DNA of 64,000 nucleotides from Nocardia shimofusensis NBRC 100134 (GCF_001613125.1 NZ_BDBT01000007.1:1-64000); one strand, 5' to 3'; numbered from the stretch's first letter, positions 34,794-44,321 are shown. The notes: generated by a model from the letters alone, not told the origin. Numbers and translations: made by a program.

Positions 34794-36131
34794 GTGGTCG
34801 GAACACACACGGTGATGGCCGGGGAAACGCTGCCTATGTTGGCATTACGCTTCCTCGGAGACGCCGAGCTATACCGGCTCATAGCTACTGCCGGCGGGAT
34901 CACCGAACCCGACGATGTCGGCGCGGGACAACGGCTCATCATCCCCGGCTACAGGAAGTACGAGGTCGTCGCAGGAGAGACGTTGTCGGAGCTGGCGACG
35001 CGCTACTACGGAGACGCCTCCTTCGCCCGGTTCATCGCCGCCGCCAGCGGCATCACCGAACCCGACACCGTCGCCGCGGGGCAGCAGCTCATCGTTCCCG
35101 ATCTCATGCGGTACGAGACTCTCGCGGGAGACACGTTGTCGGGGCTGGCGACCCGCTACTACGGAGACGCCTCCCTCGCTCCGCTCATCGCCGACGCCAA
35201 CCGCATCGTCGAACCCGCAGCAGGTCGGATCCTGGCGATATTCCTCGGACGAAGCGACGGGTTCGGTCTGTCGATCGTGGATCGCAACGAGGACGACCCG
35301 CGCATGTGGTACTACCGATTCCGGACCGATGCAATCGGCTGGAATCCCGGTGTCAACGTCCTGCTACCCGATGATTATCACACCAGCGGACACACCTATC
35401 CCGTCCTCTATCTGTTCCACGGCGGCGGTGACCAGGATTTCCGCACCTTCGACTCTCTGGGCATCCGCGAATGGACCGCCGGAAAGCCGATCATCGTCGT
35501 CATGCCCGATGGCGGCCGAGCGGGCTGGTATTCCAACCCGACCGGCTCCTTCGTGGGTCCGCGCAATTGGGAGACATTCCATATCGCCCAGCTTCTCCCG
35601 TGGATCGAAGCGAACTTCCGAGCCTATGCCGAGTACGACGGTCGCGCGGTCGCCGGGTTCTCGATGGGCGGCTTCGGCGCGCTGAAGTACACGGCCAAGT
35701 TTCACGGTCAATTCGCCTCGGTCAGCAGCCATTCCGGCCCGGCGAGTCTGCGTCGCGACTTCGGCCTCGTCGTGCATTGGGCGAATCTGACCTCGGCGGC
35801 GCTGGAGCTGGGCGGCGCCACGGTCTATGGGGCACCGTTCTGGAACCAGGCCAGGGTCAGCGCGGACAACCCGATCGAACGGATCGACAGCTACCACGAC
35901 AAGCGGATATTCCTCGTCGCCGGCACCAGCCCGGATCCGATCTACTGGTTCGACAGTGCGAACGAAACCCAGGTGCTGGCCGGCCAGCGGGAATTTCGTC
36001 GACGCCTCACCGATGCCGGTATCCCGCACGAGGCGCACGAGGTGCCCGGTGGTCACGTATTCCGGCCCGAACTCTTCGCTGTCGACCTGGAAGGAATCAT
36101 CGCCCGCCTGCGAGCCGCGGCACCCGTGTGA
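34794..36131 (+). CDS. LysM-esterase fusion (antigen-85/esterase D-like)
   Basis: GTG 34794 is chosen because AAAGGGG lies 8 nt upstream, giving 445 aa. Three LysM modules come first (about residues 4-50, 54-100 and 104-145, the third running into a linker). An esterase family (PF00756-like) domain follows, with LYLFHGGGD, the nucleophile in AGFSMGGFGALKY and the His in VPGGHVF. No signal peptide is visible at this start, which is odd for a glycan-binding enzyme. The LysM modules are of the same RYYGDA...LIADAN type as in the giant operon protein 12 kb away. It probably acts on envelope esters if exported. Confidence 0.75.
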   Translation: MVGTHTVMAGETLPMLALRFLGDAELYRLIATAGGITEPDDVGAGQRLIIPGYRKYEVVAGETLSELATRYYGDASFARFIAAASGITEPDTVAAGQQLIVPDLMRYETLAGDTLSGLATRYYGDASLAPLIADANRIVEPAAGRILAIFLGRSDGFGLSIVDRNEDDPRMWYYRFRTDAIGWNPGVNVLLPDDYHTSGHTYPVLYLFHGGGDQDFRTFDSLGIREWTAGKPIIVVMPDGGRAGWYSNPTGSFVGPRNWETFHIAQLLPWIEANFRAYAEYDGRAVAGFSMGGFGALKYTAKFHGQFASVSSHSGPASLRRDFGLVVHWANLTSAALELGGATVYGAPFWNQARVSADNPIERIDSYHDKRIFLVAGTSPDPIYWFDSANETQVLAGQREFRRRLTDAGIPHEAHEVPGGHVFRPELFAVDLEGIIARLRAAAPV

Positions 36132-36144
36132 CGCCCGCGCGGAA

Positions 36145-36498
36145 CTACCTGGCCAGCGGACTGTAGAACACCAAGCCGTTGCCCTTGTTGTCGAAGACCA
36201 CGGCACGGCGTTCGTGCGCGTCGTCGTAGGGGCCCTTGACGATGCCGCCACCGGCGGCTTCGATCGCCTTCGCCGCGGCGTCGACGTCGGCGGTCTTGAT
36301 ACCGACGACAACCTGGCCGGGGATGGGATGGTCGACCGCGGTCGCGAGGGCAAGGGTGATCGGACCGCCGTCGAGAGCGGCGAAGTGGGCGCCGTCGCGG
36401 AACTTCAGCGGCATTCCCAGGGTTTCACTGTAGAACCGGATCGATTCATCCAGGTCGTCGGTCGACAGGATGATCATCTTGACTTCGTGCTCGCTCAT
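36145..36498 (-). CDS. VOC/glyoxalase-fold protein
   Basis: ATG 36498 with AGGAGG upstream gives 117 aa. The single vicinal-oxygen-chelate module shows the usual features: MIILSTDDLDESIRFYSE at the start, LGMPLKFRD in the middle and VVFDNKGNGLVFYSP at the end. Members are metal-dependent lyases, dioxygenases or binding proteins; the substrate is unknown. It is convergent with the LysM esterase, with 13 bp between stops. Confidence 0.75.
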   Translation of the reverse strand: MSEHEVKMIILSTDDLDESIRFYSETLGMPLKFRDGAHFAALDGGPITLALATAVDHPIPGQVVVGIKTADVDAAAKAIEAAGGGIVKGPYDDAHERRAVVFDNKGNGLVFYSPLAR

Positions 36499-36789
36499 GG
36501 AACCTCCTGTAGTCGAAGCATCGACAGATCGGATTTGCATCGCGCTCTCGGGCGATCGTAGCGACGACCGTTCGCCGCCGGAATACTCGAGCCGCACGCC
36601 GGGCGCCGTCGACACGATTCGATAGCTGAGACCCGGCCGGATAGGACTCAAGTCCTCGATTCGAATGACTCAGGTCCCTGCAGTGACTATCGGATTGCTC
36701 TGGATTCGATTGAATAGTCCTTGTTCTGAACAAAATTCGCGGTCGCTGCGGTAAGCGTCACCCGCCGCCGCGACGGCCCCCTGTCATCG

Positions 36790-38190
36790 TTGCCCTACGA
36801 TTGCCATGTGCTTACCTATGCAAAGAATGTCGCGGATCAACAGGGTGCGCCGATCGATGCCGGCGGCCCGACCTTGGGGCCGACCGAACTGTTCTTCTCC
36901 ACCACCGACCGACGTGGTGTGATCGGCCTGGGGAACTCCGTCTTCACTCGTGTATCGGGTTATGCGCTCGAGGAACTGACCGGACAGCCGCACAACATCG
37001 TCCGCCACCGCGATATGCCTGCCGGAATGTTCCGGCTGATGTGGGATCGGCTTGCCGAGGGCAGGCCGGTCGGGGCGTTCGTCAGGAACCAGGCCAGAAA
37101 CGGAGCGGCGTATTGGGTATTCGCGGCGATGAGCCCCGTACCCGGCGGCTACGTCTCGGTTCGTCTCGCACCGTGCAGCCAGTACTTCGGTCTCGCCGAG
37201 AAGATCTACGCGCAGGCGCGAATCGCGGAGCAGGAATCGAGTGGGGCCGGGAGCGATCGCCGCGGTGTTGCCGCGAGTGGCGCACGCGGACTGGAGGAAG
37301 CGCTACACCGGTACGGATTTCCATCGTACGACGAGTTCATGTACGAAACGCTGCCGGCGGAGATCACTGCCCGTGGCAACCTGGTTTCGGCCACGTCGCT
37401 GCGGCCGTATGCCTCGGGCCCCATCGCTGCCGTGCTCGCGGGCACCGCGCTGGTGGATGAGCGGCTCGAGCAGATGGTCGGGCGATTGGGCGAATACCAG
37501 GAGTTGTGCGACCGGCTCATGACCGCCGCGGCGCAGGTCACCGACATCACCCGCCGCATCGATCGGTCCGTTGCCGCGGCCAGGGACGCCTCCGCGGGGG
37601 TCGCCGACGAACACCCGGGATTGCTCAATATCGCCCAGGTGATGGGCGAACCCATGCGCGAAGCGGCCGCCACGTTACACACATTGCGATCCGAACTGGA
37701 CCGACTGCGTGCGGCGGTGACGCAGCTGCGGTTCCGAATCTCGCTGGCCTCCTTGTACAACAGTATGGTGGCGGCCTTCGCAGCCGAAGTAGTCGACAGC
37801 ACGGCCCCCGCGCACACGCTGAAGGCCGTGCCTCTGTTGTGCGACACAACCGCCGGCGGGCTGTCCGGCATGGCCGACCAGATGCACGAGGTGAATGCGC
37901 AACTGTCGACGGTCGCGCGACTGTCCGAGCGGGCGAGTACGGCGCTGGACCGCTTCCGGCGCTTCCTCGGTCAGTGGCGTCTGCGCGTCCTGCGGCACAA
38001 GGCCGGACCGGTGATCGGTGCGAAACTCGCTCCGATCGACGAGGAGATCGCCGTGAGCTGGGAATGGAAGGAACTCCTCAACAGCCTCGGAGGGGAATTC
38101 CTCGCCAGCACGATAACGTTCGATTTCGTGGCACTCGATGCGCAGCTCGCGGCAATCGCATCGGCCGCTGCCCAGTGCGTTCCGGACTGA
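36790..38190 (+). CDS. Aer-type PAS sensor protein without membrane segment
   Basis: TTG 36790 or GTG 36808 could be the start; neither has a good Shine-Dalgarno site. Residues about 30-130 form a PAS domain very like the FAD-binding PAS of Aer redox sensors (GQPHNIVRHRDMPAGMFRLM, then NGAAYWVFAAMSPV). The remainder is long helices (LHTLRSELDRLRAAVTQLRF) without an MCP signalling tip, HAMP or transmembrane segment. It may be a soluble redox sensor acting through protein contacts; no chemotaxis genes are nearby. Confidence 0.65.
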   Translation: MPYDCHVLTYAKNVADQQGAPIDAGGPTLGPTELFFSTTDRRGVIGLGNSVFTRVSGYALEELTGQPHNIVRHRDMPAGMFRLMWDRLAEGRPVGAFVRNQARNGAAYWVFAAMSPVPGGYVSVRLAPCSQYFGLAEKIYAQARIAEQESSGAGSDRRGVAASGARGLEEALHRYGFPSYDEFMYETLPAEITARGNLVSATSLRPYASGPIAAVLAGTALVDERLEQMVGRLGEYQELCDRLMTAAAQVTDITRRIDRSVAAARDASAGVADEHPGLLNIAQVMGEPMREAAATLHTLRSELDRLRAAVTQLRFRISLASLYNSMVAAFAAEVVDSTAPAHTLKAVPLLCDTTAGGLSGMADQMHEVNAQLSTVARLSERASTALDRFRRFLGQWRLRVLRHKAGPVIGAKLAPIDEEIAVSWEWKELLNSLGGEFLASTITFDFVALDAQLAAIASAAAQCVPD

Positions 38191-38204
38191 CCGACCGCGT
38201 CCAT

Positions 38205-38309
38205 CCGGCCCGTCGTCGCCCTGGGCCGTTGGTCCAGTCGATGCCGCCGTCGCGGTCGTTGACGTAGCCGTCCAGGGACACGGTGAACCCCGTAGATCAG
38301 TTTCCTCAT
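38205..38309 (-). pseudogene. Fragment of a RibD/DHFR-fold gene
   Basis: The minus strand starts MRKLIYG at 38309, then a one-base shift leads to VSLDGYVNDRDGGIDWTNGP, matching the N-terminus of the protein at 29780-30343. Everything beyond about 35 codons is missing, cut at the end of the PAS gene. Confidence 0.65.
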
Positions 38310-38362
38310 AACCGGGTAGACCTGCTACCCGCTCGAAACTCATGGCTGCTCAGCGGACCTCG

Positions 38363-39565
38363 TCAGCAGGTGGCAGGCGCGGGCTCGCCGCGAACCCGGC
38401 CCTCGAGCCACGTCAGCATCGCGGGAGCGCCGACCACCGCCGCGGACAAATGGTCGAACGAGGGGACCAGCTCCGTCTGCAATCGCACCCCGGCCGCGCA
38501 CCACCGGCGGTTGGTGTTGTCGATGGCGTTGATCGGAATCAGCGGGTCGGTCGGCGAATGCCATTCGAATATCGGGATTTCCGGAGCGCCGCCGTAGAGT
38601 TCCACGCTGTTCTCCGCCGCCACGGCCCAGGCATCGGGCTGCTCGAAGACACCGGGCCCCGTGGCGAGCGCGTGTGCGTTGCCACCGGCGCCGATGGCGA
38701 TGATGTCGTTGGTGCAGCTGTTGGCCATCGCGTCACGCATCGCGAGACCACGCTGATTGAGGTTCGCACTGACCCGCATCCGGTCCGGGTATTCCCGCTC
38801 GAGGCCGATGACCGTCGCCATTGCCAGCCCGAAAGCCGGGTGGGGATTGTCGCCCAGCCCCTTCGCCATCGACACCAAGTTGAGCGGGGCTCCGCCGATG
38901 GCCGCGCCCGCGAGCCGCAACTCAGGTGCGTAGGACGGCTGCAGTGCGGCCGCCCACGCCGTCGGGAGGCCGCCACCGGAGTATCCGGCCAGTACCGTCG
39001 GGCTGTCCGCGACGGCGAGTTCGGGCAGCTGCTTCATCGCCCGGACGCCGTCCAACGTGATCTGGCCACCCAAACGCCCTGCTCCGAGGGCGAACTGCGG
39101 TCCGAGGTGATCCGGCAGCGCCACACTCCATCCGCGCTGCAGCATCATGCCCAACGCCGGCAGGATGATCGATAGATTCATGTCGGCGCTGTAGAGCTGC
39201 GGTGTGATCGCGCAGCCGGTGCCGAGCGAATTCATGAAATGCTGATACGACAGCAGCGGCGCGCCGGGGCGATGGCCCGCGGGAGTGGCGACAGTGGTGG
39301 TCGCCGCGATCGGCGCGCCATGGGAATTGGTGGAACGGAACTTGACCAGCCGGACCGTGGCGCCGGGGAAGAAGACCGATGGTGGCAGGACCCGCACGTC
39401 GAGCACGTCACCCGGTCGGTGCGCCGCCAGATCGGCAGGGGCGGCGTAGAACGGGTCGGGACTCGGGAGCGGATAAATCGGTTCGGTGGTAGCCGGTGTC
39501 GCCATTAGCAGAGTGCATGCCATACCGCCGAGTGCACCCATAAAACGACGAAAGGGACGAGTCAC
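38363..39565 (-). CDS. Secretory lipase-family protein (PF03583-like)
   Basis: GTG 39565 has GGAGG upstream and gives 400 aa with a signal peptide (MGALGGMACTLLMATPATTE region). The lipase domain has the nucleophile in LAGYSGGGLPTAWAA, then HSPTDPLIPI (acid) and FDHLSAAV (His). Secretory lipases of this type are exported by mycolic-acid actinobacteria and act on host or environmental lipids. It is a monocistronic gene, convergent with the PAS gene. Confidence 0.8.
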   Translation of the reverse strand: MTRPFRRFMGALGGMACTLLMATPATTEPIYPLPSPDPFYAAPADLAAHRPGDVLDVRVLPPSVFFPGATVRLVKFRSTNSHGAPIAATTTVATPAGHRPGAPLLSYQHFMNSLGTGCAITPQLYSADMNLSIILPALGMMLQRGWSVALPDHLGPQFALGAGRLGGQITLDGVRAMKQLPELAVADSPTVLAGYSGGGLPTAWAAALQPSYAPELRLAGAAIGGAPLNLVSMAKGLGDNPHPAFGLAMATVIGLEREYPDRMRVSANLNQRGLAMRDAMANSCTNDIIAIGAGGNAHALATGPGVFEQPDAWAVAAENSVELYGGAPEIPIFEWHSPTDPLIPINAIDNTNRRWCAAGVRLQTELVPSFDHLSAAVVGAPAMLTWLEGRVRGEPAPATC

Positions 39566-40094
39566 GATCTCGACCTCCAGGAGGGGTAGTTCGCCGCATT
39601 GCCGATTCACAGCCGGAACAGATCGCTTCGGAGAGCAAAGCTAGCACGTCGGGCAAGGTGGACCGCATCGAACAAAAGGCGCGTTTACGTGGAAAGGCGG
39701 GAGATCCCGAGCGCGACACCCCGCCGCCTGCGGTGTGCTGATGCAGCCGAACTCGGGCCCGAGCGTCGCGTCCACGCCATTCCCACCCCGCGCCGGCCGA
39801 CAGCGCCCGGCGCTTATCTCGAAACCGAATTGTTACGTTGCCCGGCCGGTCCCCCGAACGTCGCGCCACCGATTCCTGTGATGTAGATCGCTGTCGGCGT
39901 CTCCTGACAACGCCGGACCCGGCGGCGTAGGCTCACCACAGCTCAGATAACGAACTACATTGCCACACAGCGCTATTCACGTACTTCACGCATTCCGTGG
40001 ATAGAACTGTCGCACGCCTTGGGTGGTGCACACCGCAACAATCACGTGCGCGAGAGCTGCCGGCAATTCGAGTCACCCCGCAAGGAGTTCTCCG
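39566..40094. other. Intergenic region between divergent exported enzymes
   Basis: It holds the divergent promoter regions of the lipase and the carbonic anhydrase. The part from about 39940 to 40010 is AT-richer, as expected of a promoter. No gene or clear motif is seen. Confidence 0.45.
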
Positions 40095-40889
40095 GTGCCG
40101 ACCCCTCCGTCCTCCCGCGCGGTGATCGGCCGCCGCGGACTGCTCACCGCGGCGGCGCTGCTCGCCCTGTCCGGCTGCGGGTCATCGGACAACCGATCCG
40201 ACGCCGCGAACCCACCGCACTGGGACTACGACGCGGAGGGCCCCGACCACTGGGCCGAGATCGACGGCCGCTACGCCGTGTGCGGACGCGGCACCGAACA
40301 GTCTCCGATCGACCTCGCCGATCACACCCCGGTCGACACGACCGAGCACGTCGACATCACCTACGGTCCCGTCCCCGCGCTCGAACTCGTCAATACCGGA
40401 CACACCGTGCAGGCGAACCTGCCTGCGGGCAGCGGGCATCGAATCGCCATCGGCGGGCGCGAGTTCGCCCTGTCCCAGTTCCATTTCCATGCGCCGAGCG
40501 AACACACCGTCGACGGCGTCGGCGCGGATATGGAACTGCACATGGTCCACGGTGACGCCACGGGCGGGCTCGCCGTTCTCGCCGTGCTGCTGGTCGTGGG
40601 GCAGCGCTCGCCGTTCACCTCGGTACTGGCCGATCTGCCGCTCACGGGCGACAAACGCACCCTCGACACGGTGGATCTGCGCACCTTTCTGCCCGGTGAT
40701 CTCACTCAGTTCCGGTACACGGGCTCACTCACCACTCCCCCGTGCACCGAAGGCGTCGCTTGGACGGTGCTGCGCGACCCGGTCACGGTCGGCGCCGACG
40801 AAGTCGACCGGTTTCGAGCGCTTTTTCCGCACAACAACCGCCCCGCCCAGCCACGGAACGGACGCCCGGTCGCCCTGGCGGGTGGCTGA
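40095..40889 (+). CDS. Alpha-type carbonic anhydrase, exported lipoprotein
   Basis: GTG 40095 with AAGGAG 7 nt upstream gives 264 aa. The N-terminus RRGLLTAAALLALSGC has a double Arg and a lipobox, so a lipid-anchored extracytoplasmic enzyme is expected. Alpha carbonic anhydrase motifs are complete: QSPIDL, the zinc-binding FHFH of SQFHFHAPSEHTVDG, the third His in ELHMVH, and the LTTPPCTEGVAW signature. It hydrates CO2 to bicarbonate at the cell surface. Confidence 0.9.
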   Translation: MPTPPSSRAVIGRRGLLTAAALLALSGCGSSDNRSDAANPPHWDYDAEGPDHWAEIDGRYAVCGRGTEQSPIDLADHTPVDTTEHVDITYGPVPALELVNTGHTVQANLPAGSGHRIAIGGREFALSQFHFHAPSEHTVDGVGADMELHMVHGDATGGLAVLAVLLVVGQRSPFTSVLADLPLTGDKRTLDTVDLRTFLPGDLTQFRYTGSLTTPPCTEGVAWTVLRDPVTVGADEVDRFRALFPHNNRPAQPRNGRPVALAGG

Positions 40890-40997
40890 GCGGTCACCGC
40901 CGCTGCGTCACGGCCGAGGCATCCGGCTCACGGCCTGAACCGCCCCCGCTACGAGCTAGAGCGGCCCGAGTCCTGACGTCGCGCAGGCTCCCGCGCG

Positions 40998-42044
40998 TCA
41001 GTGCGCTGCTTTCCCGGTGAGGATCTCACGTGCCATGTCGGCCAGCTGCGACGGGCGCTGAGCGAGGTCGTCGATGTCGGCCTCCTGGTCGCCCATGGCT
41101 CCCGCGCGGAACCGTGCCGCGATCCCCTCGGCGATCGCGGCGAGCTTCCACAGCGCGAACGCGTGGTGGTAGACCAGATCATCGAGATCTCGGCCGGTGT
41201 GGTCGGCGTAGCGGGTGAGCACGGTGTCGGCGTCGAGGAATCCGTCGGCCGGATCGGGCGCCCAGCCGAACGCCTCGGCCGAAGTCCAGGCGGCGGCCAG
41301 CCATCCGACGTCGGCCATGACGTCGCCGACGGTCCACAGCTCCCAGTCGAGGACGGCTCGCACCTGCCCGTCGGCATCGATCAGCAGGTTGCCCGGACGG
41401 AAGTCGCCGTGCACCAGGCCTGTCCAGCGCTCGGCGGGAACTCGCCGGGAGAGGAGTTCGTGGACTTCCCACACCGGTCCGGTGGTGATGCCGCCGGCGG
41501 TGAGCTGGCGGTTCCATCGCTTCAATTGCCGCTCGAGGTAGCTGCCCGGTCTACGCAGGGCGGCCAGGGCTCCGCCGGTCGTGTCGACGGCGTGAATCGC
41601 GACGAGGGTGTCCACGATCCGCTCGGACGCCGGGGCTCGATTCGGACGCGCGACCATCGCCACGGTCTCCGCGCTGTCGAGGACGTGGCCGTCGACGTGG
41701 GTCATGACGTAGAAGTCGGCGCCGGTCACCGTGTGGTCGGTGCAGCAGCCGACGACCGGCGGCACCGGCACCGCGCTGTCGGCGAGGATATCGAGGATCC
41801 GCCATTCCCGTACGACATCGTGTGCCGACGCGAGCAGGTGCCCTGTCGGCGGGCGGCGCAGCACCCAGCGGCTGCCCGCCGCGTCCCGCACCCGGTACGT
41901 CAGGTTGGATCGTCCGCCGGTGACCAGATCGAATCGCAACGGCGGCAACACATCCGGAATGTTCTCGGTGAACCAACGGGTCAGAGCCCGCTCGTCGATA
42001 CCGGCAGGCCCTACCGGCGACCGGTCGTCCGAACCGGTCTTCAT
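40998..42044 (-). CDS. APH-family kinase-like protein paired with an acyl-CoA dehydrogenase
   Basis: ATG 42044 overlaps the acyl-CoA dehydrogenase stop by 4 nt. The 348-aa protein has the APH/choline kinase fold motifs: GGRSNLTYRV (nucleotide-binding loop), LVHGDFRPGNLLID (catalytic loop Asp) and VLDWELWTVGD (metal-binding Asp). Fusion of such domains with acyl-CoA dehydrogenases in animal ACAD10/11 indicates hydroxyacyl phosphorylation during fatty-acid breakdown. A similar joint role is likely here rather than antibiotic resistance. Confidence 0.8.
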   Translation of the reverse strand: MKTGSDDRSPVGPAGIDERALTRWFTENIPDVLPPLRFDLVTGGRSNLTYRVRDAAGSRWVLRRPPTGHLLASAHDVVREWRILDILADSAVPVPPVVGCCTDHTVTGADFYVMTHVDGHVLDSAETVAMVARPNRAPASERIVDTLVAIHAVDTTGGALAALRRPGSYLERQLKRWNRQLTAGGITTGPVWEVHELLSRRVPAERWTGLVHGDFRPGNLLIDADGQVRAVLDWELWTVGDVMADVGWLAAAWTSAEAFGWAPDPADGFLDADTVLTRYADHTGRDLDDLVYHHAFALWKLAAIAEGIAARFRAGAMGDQEADIDDLAQRPSQLADMAREILTGKAAH

Positions 42045-43252
42045 CGCTTCAATTCCGCGCGCGCGATCGAGCGCAGGTGGACCTCGTCGGGTCCGTCGGC
42101 GATGCGCAGGGTGCGCGCCCCCGCCCAGAGCATCGGCAGCGGCGTGTCCGGCCCCACCCCGGCCCCACCGTGCACCTGGATCGCGGTGTCGAGTATCGCG
42201 CACACCGCGCGCGGCACGGCGACCTTGATCGCCGCGATCTTCGTGCGAGCGGCCCGGGCACCGTGGTTGTCGATCAGCCACGCGGTCTCGAGCACCAGCA
42301 GCCGTGCCTGCTCCACGGAGATCCGGGATTCGGCCAGCCACTGCTGAACCACGCCTCGGCTCGACAGCGGCGCGCCGAACGCGACTCGCTCCTTGGCGCG
42401 GGTGCGCATCAACGCGATCGCCCGTTCGGCCATCCCGATCGCGCGCATGCAGTGATGGATGCGCCCGGGCCCGAGCCTGGCCTGCGCCATCGCGAAGCCC
42501 GCGCCTTCCTCGCCGAGCAGATTGCTCACCGGCACGCGGACGTCCCGGAACACGATCTCGCCGTGGCCCTGCCGCTCCGCGTAGCCGAAGACAGTCAGAT
42601 CGCGCACCACTTCCACGCCGGGGGTGCCGATGGGAACCAGCACGAACGACTGCCTGCGGCTCGGCGCCGCTTCCGGGTTCGTCACGCCCATCACGATCAG
42701 CACTTCGCAGCGCGGGTCCAGTGCTCCGGTGGTCCACCACTTGCGTCCGTTGATCACATAGTGCTCGCCGTCGCGGACGATCGACGTGGCGATATTGGTG
42801 GCGTCGCTGCTGGCCACGTCTGGCTCCGTCATCGCGAAGGCGCTGCGGATCTGTCCGGCCAGCAACGGGTTCAGCCACCGTGTGCGCTGGTCGGGGGTGG
42901 CGAACAGGTGCAGCAGCTCCATATTGCCGGTGTCGGGGGCGCTGCAGTTGAGCGCCTCGGGCAGCAGGTCCGGATACCACCCGCTGCGTTCGGCCAGCGG
43001 CGCGTAGTCGAGCAACGACAACCCGTGGGCGGGTTCGGTGGAGGCGGGCAGGAACAGATTCCACAGCCCTCGCTCGCGCGCGGCTTCCTTGAGCTCTTCC
43101 ACGATCGGCGGCACACCGTGCGGATCGCCCTGTTCGGCGAGTGCGCGCCGCTGCTCGAGATAGACCGGTTCGGCGGGGCCGACGCGCTCGTCGACGAAGC
43201 GGTTCAGGAGGTCGAGATAGTGCTGAGCCTGGTCGGACGGTGCGAAGTCCAT
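42041..43252 (-). CDS. Acyl-CoA dehydrogenase (ACAD10/11-like)
   Basis: The 403-aa flavoprotein has the FAD/substrate motif FAMTEPDVASSDATN, the WWTTGA region, RVPVSNLLGEEGAGFAMAQ, and the C-terminal VHGGAGVGPDTPLPMLWAGAR typical of the family. It oxidises acyl-CoA at the alpha-beta bond. It is translationally coupled to the APH-type gene downstream and divergent from the MpaB-type oxygenase. A 7-bp inverted repeat at 43379-43405 lies between them. Confidence 0.85.
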   Translation of the reverse strand: MDFAPSDQAQHYLDLLNRFVDERVGPAEPVYLEQRRALAEQGDPHGVPPIVEELKEAARERGLWNLFLPASTEPAHGLSLLDYAPLAERSGWYPDLLPEALNCSAPDTGNMELLHLFATPDQRTRWLNPLLAGQIRSAFAMTEPDVASSDATNIATSIVRDGEHYVINGRKWWTTGALDPRCEVLIVMGVTNPEAAPSRRQSFVLVPIGTPGVEVVRDLTVFGYAERQGHGEIVFRDVRVPVSNLLGEEGAGFAMAQARLGPGRIHHCMRAIGMAERAIALMRTRAKERVAFGAPLSSRGVVQQWLAESRISVEQARLLVLETAWLIDNHGARAARTKIAAIKVAVPRAVCAILDTAIQVHGGAGVGPDTPLPMLWAGARTLRIADGPDEVHLRSIARAELKR

Positions 43253-43378
43253 GGCAACCCCTCATCGCGGGTAGTGGTGTGCGACATGAATCGAACTCGA
43301 TTTCCCATTCGTATCAGACCGCGGCGTGCGAGGAGGATCGCCCGGCGCGCGGAGGGGCCCAGCCCTTGCGCAAGCTAC

Positions 43379-43405
43379 TGAGAGAAGTAGACTGACAATC
43401 TCTCA
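43379..43405. promoter_or_regulatory. Inverted repeat in a divergent promoter
   Basis: TGAGAGA (43379-43385) and TCTCTCA (43399-43405) are perfect inverses with a 13-nt spacer, 18 nt before the oxygenase start. It is a likely TetR-type operator serving one or both directions; no regulator gene is adjacent. Confidence 0.5.
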
Positions 43406-43422
43406 TCAACTCAGGAGGAGCT

Positions 43423-44265
43423 GTGGCGCAGCAAGGGGCAGCCGAACCGATCGGCGCGACTCCCCGTCGGGAGTTCTTGGCCGGCCCGGGCGCCCTGCTG
43501 GGCGGGCCCGCGAACGTGATCATGCAGCTGAGCAATGCCGCTGTGGGGCGCGGGGTGGTGGAGAGCACCGTGGAAAGCGGGCGGTTCGACCGGCACCCGC
43601 GGAAACGCGGCCGCACCACGCTGACCTACCTGGCGGTGGCCATGTGGGGAACCGACGACGAACGTGAGGCCTACCGCGAGGCGACCAACCGCTCGCACCG
43701 GCACGTTCGGTCGGGCCCCGACAGCCCGGTGAAGTACAACGCTTTCGATCCGAAGCTGCAATTGTGGGTCGCCGCTTGCATTTACCGCGGGACCGTCGAT
43801 TCGCTGACTTATCTCTACGGTCCCCTCGAGCCCGCTCTCGCCGACGAGTTGTACCGCGAGTCCGCCAGATTCGGCACGACGTTGCAGATGCCCCCGCAGT
43901 TGTGGCCTGCCGGCCGGGCCGCGTTCGCCGACTACTGGGAGTCGGCGGTGTCGGAGATCTCGATCGACAGCGAAGTCAAGGCCTACCTACTCGATCAGGT
44001 GGTCGACCTCGGCCCCTACAGCCGAGCGCAACAGTTGGCCTTCCGGCGGATCAACCGCTTCTTCACCGCCGGTTTCCTGCCGCAGCGCTTTCGCGACCAA
44101 CTGGGGCTCGACTGGGGGCCGCGCAGGCAGCGCGCTTTCGAAGCGGTCATGCGCGCTATCGGCACGGTGGTGCGAGCCGGACCCGAGCGGTGGCGTCGCT
44201 ACCCGCTGGACAAACACCTGGCGGATATGCGGAGGCGGCGCGCGCTGGGCAAGCCGCTGGTCTGA
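43423..44265 (+). CDS. MpaB/latex-clearing-type oxygenase (DUF2236)
   Basis: GTG 43423 has AGGAGG upstream. The 280-aa protein has family features: PANVIMQLSNAAVGRGVVE near the N-terminus, a conserved His-rich segment TNRSHRHVRSGPDS, and YNAFDPKLQLWVAACIY. The family binds haem b and includes rubber oxygenase Lcp and MpaB. A soluble redox enzyme acting on lipids or terpenoids is likely. It is divergent from the acyl-CoA dehydrogenase pair. Confidence 0.75.
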   Translation: MAQQGAAEPIGATPRREFLAGPGALLGGPANVIMQLSNAAVGRGVVESTVESGRFDRHPRKRGRTTLTYLAVAMWGTDDEREAYREATNRSHRHVRSGPDSPVKYNAFDPKLQLWVAACIYRGTVDSLTYLYGPLEPALADELYRESARFGTTLQMPPQLWPAGRAAFADYWESAVSEISIDSEVKAYLLDQVVDLGPYSRAQQLAFRRINRFFTAGFLPQRFRDQLGLDWGPRRQRAFEAVMRAIGTVVRAGPERWRRYPLDKHLADMRRRRALGKPLV

Positions 44266-44287
44266 ACCCGATACTGCGATTCCTTCT

Positions 44288-44321
44288 CCGAGGCTCGCGC
44301 TGTCCTCCCCGGCTGCCTCGG
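44288..44321 (+). terminator. Weak hairpin after the oxygenase gene
   Basis: CCGAGGC (44288-44294) pairs with GCCTCGG (44315-44321) across a 20-nt loop, 20 nt past the stop. Confidence 0.35.

Noticed and set aside
40998-42044. Aminoglycoside resistance kinase
   Set aside because: The APH fold is paired by overlap with an acyl-CoA dehydrogenase, which points to fatty-acid metabolism.
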